Below are positions 1 through 5,986 of a stretch of 12,487 bases of DNA, in pieces (within the stretch, counting starts at the first letter, position 1; every line of letters begins with the position of its first letter). This stretch comes from Haemophilus parainfluenzae. Its GTDB lineage: Bacteria; Pseudomonadota; Gammaproteobacteria; Enterobacterales; Pasteurellaceae. The stretch spans positions 1 through 12,487 of the forward strand of contig JAGZRY010000031.1 of the NCBI GenBank assembly GCA_018381425.1, read 5' to 3'. A model generated the notes under the pieces. That model searched no databases. It saw only the letters and a program-made list of their open reading frames with translations, and was not told the DNA's origin. Made by a program: the position numbers and the translations under genes.

Positions 1-3000
1 TTGGCTGTGTAGAATTGCCATCTTTACCAACATTGTTATTCGCTGGTGTTGCTGCTTCAGTTTTCATATTTACTGGAGCAACTTGGTTTTTCACCGTAGA
101 TGGATCTACAGGCATTTCGCCATTCTTTGGCTTACCATTTTCAAGCTGTTCTGGTTTGTAGTAGTTATCGCCTACTTTCACCAACGGCTCGCCGTTGTTA
201 TCAACGTAAGTATTAGGATTACCTACTTTAACTGTGTTGAACTCAACTTCGTCTTTGGTTGCATAGGTCACTTTACCGTTCGCTTCCTGTTTCACGGTTA
301 AGTTTTTACCAGCCACCATTTCAACAGCTTTGCCCGGGTTGATCACTTCATCACCAGTAGATGTAGCATCTTTTTCACCGCCTTCAACTTTAGATGTTTT
401 CAGCGTAAAGCCAGAGTTGTTAATCATATCCGCAACATTTTTAGCCGTAGCAACGCCTTTATTATCTAAAGCGTTATTTAAGGCTGTTTCAGCAGCTTTT
501 ACTTTATTCTTAGCCGCTTCTTTTTGCTCAGGTGTTGCTGCAGCAGCCAACTCGTCTTTTGCATTTTTTAATGCTTTTTGAAGATCAGGATTAGTTGACG
601 GGGCAATAACAGAACCGTCTTTGCTTGAAACAAGCTCGGCTGTTTTAACATCAGGCTCTGCTACATCAACGGTAATAGTGCGAATACCTGTCGTAGGATC
701 GGTTTTACCCGATACTTTGGCTGCGTTTTTGCCGACGAATTTCACTTCGTTAGCGTTTTTCACTTTGTCAGAGTATTCTGCAGCAGTAACTGCACCGTCT
801 GCACCTGTTGTTTTGTCAGAGGATACAATCCAACCCATGTTACGCAAATCACCTACAGTAGCGGCAGTATTGTCGCTTACTTTAGGTTCTCCTGTCGTAG
901 GTTTAGACAAGTCAACTAAACCAGTGTTTTTAGCCGTTGTACCTGGTACATTACCACCATACGTATCTAATCCAGATTTCACATTCGTAACTTTCACTGG
1001 ATCTGTTCCATTAGAGCCAGATACTTTAAAGTCTCCCTCATCAGTTTTACTTAATTTAGGACCTTGTTCTCCACCTACTTGTACAGTATTGAAAGATACA
1101 TCATTTTTAGTGGTAAATGTGAACTTGCTACCTGCTTGTGTAATCTTGATGTTTTTATCTGCTTCAAAGGTAACTTTATCGCCTGCTTTCACAGATTGAT
1201 CTGTAGGTGTTGCTCCTAACTCACCAGCAGTTGTTTTGTCAGAGGTAGCAATCCACGCCGCACTATTCACAGCTTTTACCACAGAATCTACAGTAGCAAT
1301 TTTTCCAGCATCATTATCTTTTACTTTTACAGTACCTGGATTAGTTCCAGTTGTAACAGGTTCAATTTCGCCAGTATTAACTTTTAAACCCTTGTCATCG
1401 GTTGTAAGAGTGTTATCGGCAGCTTTTACTTTAACGCCTTCATTTGTTACTTCTAAAGACTTATCTGCCGGTTTAACAGAGATAGTATTTCCTGTCGGAT
1501 CTTTTTGTAGACCATTACCAGTATTGACACTGTATTTGATTTTGCTGGTTTTGCCGTCTGTATTTTCAACAGATACAGTTGTGCCGTCGCCGTCAACAAA
1601 ATTAACGGTGTCATAGGCGGTAACAAAATCTTTTGCTGTGGTATTTCCTTGCAAGTTCCAGCCAGCATTCAATACATCGCCTACGGTTGCGGCGTTGTTT
1701 TTGATGTCATCTACATTATTCGGTTTGTCTGCTTTATTTTTTGGCTCAGTTGTACCTGTTTTCGCACCTTCAAGATTGCCGGCTACGTCGGTAATCGCAT
1801 TACCGCCGTTGTTTAAGCCGTTTTCAGTCAATGAAACTGGGCTCTTACCTGCTGTTACTGGAGTAATAGTAACACCTGCATTAGTCAGCTTAGTTGTCGG
1901 CGCAGTATCTGAGCCTTTAAACTCTGCGCTGGTCAGGTTGGTTAATACAGGGTTCAGACTGTAGGCAAAATCGGCTTTTCTGATTTTCTTTTTAACTTTT
2001 TGGTTTTTATTAAAATCATCCGGAACTTCAACTTCAACTTCGGTTTCATCACGATCTAACTTCAAGTTGTTACCGACTTGGAATTGGACTTTATCTTCCG
2101 AACGGATTGCAGTTTCATAATCCTTTTTCGCAGAGTCCACATTTGCATTTTTTTGTTTTGATGTGAATTCGCCTGAAGATCCCGTTACCACATTACCGCT
2201 TGTGTTAAAACCTGCTGCAATTTTTTTGGTGATGGAGTTTAACTGAGAGCCGTTGATTGCATCGGTAGAATCTTCTGCCACGCGACCGGCTGCCACGTTT
2301 TTCAATTGACGTTCTGCACCGGAGCTACCGAAAGATACGACGTCGCCTTCAGAGGTATTAGTACCGCCCGCCCATTTAAATGTGTAAGCAATCTTGTCTT
2401 TGTCGTTATCGGAAACAATATTGCCGTCGCTGTCGTAGTTTACGCTTAATTGGCGAGTACCCACCAACGCGGTTGTAGAGCCTGTACCGATTGCTACCGC
2501 ATTTTGTTTAGTCGCATGTGCTCCGGTACCTAATGCCAGAGAACCGATAGCATCAGCCCGTGCACCCGCACCGATGGCCGTTGCCAAATTTCCTTTTGAT
2601 AATGCATGAACACCCAAAGAAGTTGAAGCATGGCCGTTTTTATTTTTCGCATCGGCAAAGTCAAGGGTGGATACATCCATATCGAGGCCTGTTAGCTCCT
2701 TATATGCCTCAGCGATGGTTCCTGGAGTCGTTGTTGTTTCAGCAAAAGTATAATTACGGGTAACGTCTTTACCGTTAATTTTCTCGGTTACGCTTTTAGC
2801 GGTTATGCCGCCAGTTGCTTTTTCAAACTCTGTTCTTTGATTAGCAGCCGATGAAATATTCGAGCCGCCAATCATAATAGAGGAATCACCTTGCGCATTG
2901 GTGCCCAAGCCCATGGCAATTGCCCCCTGATTACCAGAAGCAATAGCGCCTTTACCAACAGCAATATCAGATTCTTTGGTAGATTTTGCTTCGTGACCTA

Positions 3001-4675
3001 CGGCAACGGAAGATTCCACTGCATTGGCTTGATAACCTACGGCAACCGCAGATTCTTTAGCACGGGCAGCCGTACCGGCAGCTACGGCATAATTACCCTG
3101 AGCTTCCGCGCCCATACCGATGGCGACTGCTGCCTCCGCATTTGCCAAGATAGACGCACCGGAACCGATGGCTGTGGAACCAAAGGCACCTTTTCTAACG
3201 ATAGAGTTTGTACCAATCGCCACGCCTAATGGTGTAGTTGAATGGGCCTGCATACCGATTACGGTTGAACCATCTTGACCGTAGCTAGCACGATAAGATC
3301 TATCTAAGCCTGCACCTACCAGTTCTTCATATTTCTTGCTAATTGTAATAGGCTGTCCATTTTTTCCTGTGCCAGGTGTTGTGGGCGCATCGTAATCATT
3401 TACAGTATTCGCTGGTCCACTAGTTGGATTTGCTGCTTTAAAATAATTCTTTCCGTCATAGGCTTGAATATCATTACCACCAATAACGATAGAGCCCATA
3501 CCGGCTATAGATTGCGCACCAATAGCTACCGATTGGTCACCGATGGCACGGGTGTTACGCCCTAAAGCTGTCCCTTCATTAATATCTACGCCTTGGAAAG
3601 AAAAGAAACCATCTTTAGCGGCTGTTCCTGAATTATTAAAATTACTTAATGTTGCTTTTGTGCCGCCAAAAGCTTTCACCAATACGGTAGCATTATCATC
3701 CGGATCGGTACCATTACCCGTCGGTAAACCGTCTGCCCCAATCGCACGATACCCAGCACCAGCACCAGCACCAATGGCTACGGAAGAGTTAATAGCTGTA
3801 TTATTTCTATTAAGCCCCGTATAAGATGAGACGCCAATAGCTACGCCACCTGCAGCTTCATTAGTACCTGTTCTCGTGACATCAGTAGCTGCTCCAGTTT
3901 TACTAGAGCCGGCTGTTGCATTATAGCCGACAGCAACGCTATGTCCGCCCCCTTCATCACGGCTTTTGGCTTCTTTACCAATGATAATATCGTTATTTTT
4001 CTTTGCTTCGCTAGATGAACCAAAAGCAATTGTATCATTCGCTGTAGCCTTTGCCTCATTACCAAATGCCATTGAGCGCTGTCCACTTGCTTGTGTACTT
4101 CTACCAAGGGCTACAGTATTGAAACTTGTAGCCTTTGAATTTGTACCTAAGGCAATCGTATCAGCTCCGTTTGTATTAGAATTATCGCCTATCGCTATGG
4201 CTCGATCTCCCTCCGCCTTACTACTAGTGGATATTGCCACGGATTTATTACCAATCGCTTTAGATCCAACACCGATTGCCTCTGCAAGAGTTCCCGATGC
4301 TTGAGAGTCAATTCCCACTGCAATTGCACTATCTCCTGTGGCTTGTGCTTTTCTACCTACCGCTACTGCATTGTTCTGAGTAGCCTTAGATTCTTTACCC
4401 ACAGCAACAGCATTATTTCCTGAAGCATCTGACGATGTCCCCCAAGCAACACTGTCGCCAGATCCTGTTCCCTGCGCATTAACGGCTGCATAAGCTGAAT
4501 GACCGCTTAATAGAGCCAAGGCGATGGCTGAAGATTTAATAAAATTGCCTGAAAATTTGACCGCACTTCCTTGTGAATTTGATGAACTTTGTTTTTTATG
4601 TGCTTTGGTTAATTCTGAAACCGCCACCCAAGATTGCGTTGCTTGGCTCCAAACGATACGGAAGATTTTATTCAT
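1..4675 (-). CDS. Trimeric autotransporter adhesin (YadA/Hia/Hsf type), N-terminal part, runs off left edge
   Basis: Surface adhesin secreted by the type V(c) route; this family forms trimers and binds host surfaces. The reading frame is open for 1,558 codons with no stop and leaves the window, so the C-terminal beta-barrel anchor is not seen. Residues 1-28 (MNKIFRIVWSQATQSWVAVS and following) form an extended signal peptide region, then a short hydrophobic stretch (about 49-58) and a likely cleavage after A63 (SAYA-AVN). Residues ~70-735 hold many degenerate 14-residue YadA head repeats (forms such as AVAVG, AIAIG, TIALG) broken by longer inserts. A YadA-type neck lies at ~794-812 (VAAGRVAEDSTDAINGSQLN). 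The stalk has three Trp modules with W1006, W1141 and W1282, spaced 135 and 141 residues, and an Ala/Lys/Glu-rich helical segment at 1365-1407. An uptake signal lies inside the signal-peptide codons. Family is certain; the ligand is unknown and no specific gene name is justified. Confidence 0.95.
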   Translation of the reverse strand, partial: MNKIFRIVWSQATQSWVAVSELTKAHKKQSSSNSQGSAVKFSGNFIKSSAIALALLSGHSAYAAVNAQGTGSGDSVAWGTSSDASGNNAVAVGKESKATQNNAVAVGRKAQATGDSAIAVGIDSQASGTLAEAIGVGSKAIGNKSVAISTSSKAEGDRAIAIGDNSNTNGADTIALGTNSKATSFNTVALGRSTQASGQRSMAFGNEAKATANDTIAFGSSSEAKKNNDIIIGKEAKSRDEGGGHSVAVGYNATAGSSKTGAATDVTRTGTNEAAGGVAIGVSSYTGLNRNNTAINSSVAIGAGAGAGYRAIGADGLPTGNGTDPDDNATVLVKAFGGTKATLSNFNNSGTAAKDGFFSFQGVDINEGTALGRNTRAIGDQSVAIGAQSIAGMGSIVIGGNDIQAYDGKNYFKAANPTSGPANTVNDYDAPTTPGTGKNGQPITISKKYEELVGAGLDRSYRASYGQDGSTVIGMQAHSTTPLGVAIGTNSIVRKGAFGSTAIGSGASILANAEAAVAIGMGAEAQGNYAVAAGTAARAKESAVAVGYQANAVESSVAVGHEAKSTKESDIAVGKGAIASGNQGAIAMGLGTNAQGDSSIMIGGSNISSAANQRTEFEKATGGITAKSVTEKINGKDVTRNYTFAETTTTPGTIAEAYKELTGLDMDVSTLDFADAKNKNGHASTSLGVHALSKGNLATAIGAGARADAIGSLALGTGAHATKQNAVAIGTGSTTALVGTRQLSVNYDSDGNIVSDNDKDKIAYTFKWAGGTNTSEGDVVSFGSSGAERQLKNVAAGRVAEDSTDAINGSQLNSITKKIAAGFNTSGNVVTGSSGEFTSKQKNANVDSAKKDYETAIRSEDKVQFQVGNNLKLDRDETEVEVEVPDDFNKNQKVKKKIRKADFAYSLNPVLTNLTSAEFKGSDTAPTTKLTNAGVTITPVTAGKSPVSLTENGLNNGGNAITDVAGNLEGAKTGTTEPKNKADKPNNVDDIKNNAATVGDVLNAGWNLQGNTTAKDFVTAYDTVNFVDGDGTTVSVENTDGKTSKIKYSVNTGNGLQKDPTGNTISVKPADKSLEVTNEGVKVKAADNTLTTDDKGLKVNTGEIEPVTTGTNPGTVKVKDNDAGKIATVDSVVKAVNSAAWIATSDKTTAGELGATPTDQSVKAGDKVTFEADKNIKITQAGSKFTFTTKNDVSFNTVQVGGEQGPKLSKTDEGDFKVSGSNGTDPVKVTNVKSGLDTYGGNVPGTTAKNTGLVDLSKPTTGEPKVSDNTAATVGDLRNMGWIVSSDKTTGADGAVTAAEYSDKVKNANEVKFVGKNAAKVSGKTDPTTGIRTITVDVAEPDVKTAELVSSKDGSVIAPSTNPDLQKALKNAKDELAAAATPEQKEAAKNKVKAAETALNNALDNKGVATAKNVADMINNSGFTLKTSKVEGGEKDATSTGDEVINPGKAVEMVAGKNLTVKQEANGKVTYATKDEVEFNTVKVGNPNTYVDNNGEPLVKVGDNYYKPEQLENGKPKNGEMPVDPSTVKNQVAPVNMKTEAATPANNNVGKDGNSTQP
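807..1255 (-). repeat. Pair of duplicated Trp-module segments in the adhesin stalk
   Basis: A 16-bp identical stretch (GTTGTTTTGTCAGAGG on the plus strand) occurs at 807-822 and again at 1230-1245, each just before the codon for a module tryptophan (W1282 at 830-832, W1141 at 1253-1255). Both encode a W-I-x-(T/S)-SDKTT motif. The 423-bp offset is exactly 141 codons, so the stalk grew by in-frame module duplication and the copies could recombine. Confidence 0.75.
2880..3240 (-). repeat. Second block of adhesin head repeats
   Basis: After an insert-rich stretch, regular 14-residue head units resume (STAIGSGASILANAEA, AVAIGMGAEAQGNY, AVAVGYQANAVES, SVAVGHEAKSTKES, and so on). They are the same beta-roll repeat type as the block nearer the start codon and are separated from it by a non-repeat insert of roughly 240 residues. 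Confidence 0.8.
3960..4460 (-). repeat. Degenerate 42-bp (14-residue) head repeats of the adhesin, first block
   Basis: Successive 14-residue units with the pattern (A/T)xA(V/I)(G)xxSxAxGxx recur in register, for example NAVAVGKESKATQN, NAVAVGRKAQATGD, DTIALGTNSKATSF, and DTIAFGSSSEAKKN. This is the left-handed beta-roll repeat of YadA-type heads. The repeats are conserved in protein but divergent in DNA, so slippage is unlikely to be frequent. Confidence 0.85.
4560..4568 (-). repeat. DNA uptake signal sequence (Haemophilus type) in the adhesin signal-peptide region
   Basis: Plus strand ACCGCACTT, i.e. AAGTGCGGT on the coding strand, with AT-rich sequence (CAAATTTTC) after it as in the extended consensus. 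It encodes residues within G-S-A-V-K-F (about 36-41), between the extended signal region and the hydrophobic core. Confidence 0.9.
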
Positions 4676-4694
4676 AAATATCTCTCTAACGATG

Positions 4695-4723
4695 TTTAAA
4701 AATCCCCTTAATCTCTTATTCAA
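4695..4723 (-). promoter_or_regulatory. Possible sigma-70 promoter of the adhesin gene
   Basis: On the minus strand TTGAAT (4718-4723) and TTTAAA (4695-4700) are separated by 17 bp. Each matches the consensus at four of six positions. Transcription from here would give a leader of only about 13 nt before the ATG at 4675, with a weak GAGAG ribosome site. This is a tentative call; other AT-rich hexamers are nearby. Confidence 0.35.
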
Positions 4724-4844
4724 TTAATAAAAGAAGTAAGGCGTAAATAAAGTGGAAGAATTATACAGACTTAGTCATGAAATTCAATTTAAAAATACAA
4801 TCTTTACGATAATTTACATTTATCAATGTGTAATAAAAAATAAT

Positions 4845-4858
4845 AGCAAACGTTTGCT
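4845..4858. promoter_or_regulatory. PurR-like operator palindrome
   Basis: AGCAAACGTTTGCT is a perfect 14-bp palindrome. Its core GCAAACGTTTGC equals the core of the PurR box (ACGCAAACGTTTNCNT), a LacI/GalR-family operator with the central CpG expected of that family. It sits 170 bp upstream of the adhesin start and is followed by seven T residues. No purine gene is next to it, so it is either a control site of the adhesin or a leftover of a lost gene. Confidence 0.55.
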
Positions 4859-4944
4859 TTTTTTGCGCAAGAAGTAAGCAAAAGAGCGGTGAGTTTTAGG
4901 AGAGTTTTTATTGGAAAAAAGCAAATATACTTATCAAAAATAAA

Positions 4945-4967
4945 GGCCGCAACGTGCGGCCAATTTT

Positions 4968-4970
<3 letters not shown>
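4945..4970 (-). terminator. Strong hairpin terminator after the siaB remnant
   Basis: GGCCGCA (4945-4951) pairs perfectly with TGCGGCC (4955-4961) around a three-base loop. T-rich tracts flank it on both strands, so it can act in either direction. It lies at the 3' end of the siaB remnant on the minus strand and was probably the terminator of the intact gene. Confidence 0.8.
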
Positions 4971-5359
<389 letters not shown>

Positions 5360-5365
5360 ACATTC

Positions 5366-5373
5366 CCCTCCTT
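5366..5373 (-). promoter_or_regulatory. Strong ribosome binding site of the hyfA remnant
   Basis: Minus-strand AAGGAGGG lies six bases before the ATG at 5359, a near-perfect anti-16S match. It shows the ATG is a genuine former start and that the 5' end of the gene survived intact. Confidence 0.8.
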
Positions 5374-5461
5374 GTATGTAAATAACGTTTTTACAATAAC
5401 CACTCTGCCTATAAAGATACACCTATGAAAAAGTAAAGCTAAAGAAATAATTCGAAAATTT

Positions 5462-5475
5462 GTGATTAAGATCAA
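5462..5475. promoter_or_regulatory. FNR-like box between divergent hyfA remnant and hypC
   Basis: GTGAT-TAAG-ATCAA matches the FNR consensus TTGAT-N4-ATCAA at nine of ten positions. It also has a CRP-like TGTGA half, so CRP is an alternative. Its centre is about 43 bp upstream of the start point expected from a weak minus-strand -10 (TTTACT, 5432-5437), and about 62 bp upstream of that expected from a plus-strand TATAAT. Those are close to the usual class II and class I activator positions. Anaerobic control would suit hydrogenase genes. Confidence 0.6.
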
Positions 5476-5518
5476 AAGATTTTCACTGCTGTAATATAAC
5501 TGTTAAACCATCGTAAAA

Positions 5519-5524
5519 TATAAT
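5519..5524 (+). promoter_or_regulatory. Candidate -10 element for hypC-hypF
   Basis: A consensus TATAAT with no good -35 hexamer 16-18 bp upstream, as expected of an activator-dependent promoter. With a start near 5531, the FNR-like box would be near -62 and the hypC leader about 165 nt long. The surroundings are very AT-rich, so chance matches are possible. Confidence 0.35.
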
Positions 5525-5631
5525 AATTTTATGTAAAAAAAACTGAATAAATTTTAAATAAATATTACCTTTATTATCTTCTAACCTCACTATACAAATT
5601 TGTAGGGTTACATGATAAAATTCTCTCATTA

Positions 5632-5663
5632 AAGTAGGTTTATTGAGATACAATAAACTACTT
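5632..5663 (+). promoter_or_regulatory. Long dyad/hairpin in the hypC leader
   Basis: AAGTAG-(G)-TTTATTG, loop AGATA, then CAATAAA-CTACTT: 13 base pairs with a single bulged G at 5638. The 3' half overlaps a second possible stem, TGAGATA (5644-5650) with TATCTCA (5663-5669), so the two folds exclude each other. No T tract follows, so it is not an ordinary terminator. It could be a protein operator or an RNA structure; function unknown. Confidence 0.5.
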
Positions 5664-5694
5664 ATCTCATAAATATTACAACTAGGGACAGATT

Positions 5695-5970
5695 ATGTGT
5701 TTAGGTATTCCAGGACAAATTATTCAAGTTGCAGACAGTGCATTACAGCTTGCTGTAGTCGATGTGTGTGGTGTTAAAAGAGAAGTTAATATTTCATTAA
5801 TTTGCCAAGATGATCCAAAGCCTCTAATTGGTAAATGGGTGTTAGTTCATGTTGGTTTTGCCATGACAATTATTGATGAAGAAGAGGCCAAACAGACTCA
5901 AGAAGCTTTAATTGCTATGAGTCAGTTAGAACATGAAGTTGGTGACTTTCTTGGGCTAAATCAAAAATAA
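5695..5970 (+). CDS. hypC: HypC, [NiFe]-hydrogenase maturation chaperone
   Basis: 91 residues, normal family length. HypC works with HypD in the cytoplasm to build and carry the Fe(CN)2CO group and then binds the precursor of the hydrogenase large subunit. The conserved start MCLGIPGQI is present, with C2 (exposed after Met removal) as the key ligand, and H52 in VLVHVGFAM is also present. ATG at 5695 has AGGGA six bases upstream. hypF follows after 16 bases, so the two form an operon. The enterobacterial arrangement keeps hypC with hypABDE and hypF with hydN, so the hypC-hypF pairing differs. No hypA, B, D or E lies in the window; HypC needs HypD to work, so those genes must be elsewhere or HypC is idle. 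Confidence 0.95.
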   Translation: MCLGIPGQIIQVADSALQLAVVDVCGVKREVNISLICQDDPKPLIGKWVLVHVGFAMTIIDEEEAKQTQEALIAMSQLEHEVGDFLGLNQK

Positions 5971-5986
5971 ACAGGACAAGCTCGTT

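Larger units (their letters stand above)
4676..4944. other. Intergenic region upstream of the adhesin
   Basis: AT-rich and without a credible gene. It holds the tentative adhesin promoter, an imperfect dyad at about 4813-4832 (TTACATT/AATGTGTAA), the PurR-like palindrome, and a degenerate uptake-signal copy AAGAGCGGT at 4882-4890. A TTG codon at 4911 preceded by an AGGAG would give only a 10-residue peptide and is not called. Confidence 0.6.
5360..5694. other. Divergent control region between hyfA remnant and hypC
   Basis: No gene. It contains the FNR-like box, the candidate hypC -10, a 12-bp palindrome TACAAATTTGTA at 5593-5604, a long dyad at 5632-5663, and the hypC ribosome site AGGGA at 5684-5688. 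Its 335-bp length and density of symmetric elements suit a control region that once served two divergent operons. Confidence 0.65.

Noticed and set aside
83..1964. Several plus-strand open frames of 70-190 codons across the left part of the window
   Set aside because: They are antisense to the adhesin, have no ribosome sites, and only reflect its repetitive, stop-poor codon use.
3960..4460. Regular ~42-bp periodicity considered as a CRISPR or tandem repeat array
   Set aside because: Units are divergent in DNA, lie in frame in the adhesin and have no unique spacers; they are YadA head repeats.
4911..4943. Ten-residue mini-frame (TTG start with AGGAG upstream) just before the hairpin at 4945
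   Set aside because: Too short to support, TTG start, no family match; most likely chance.
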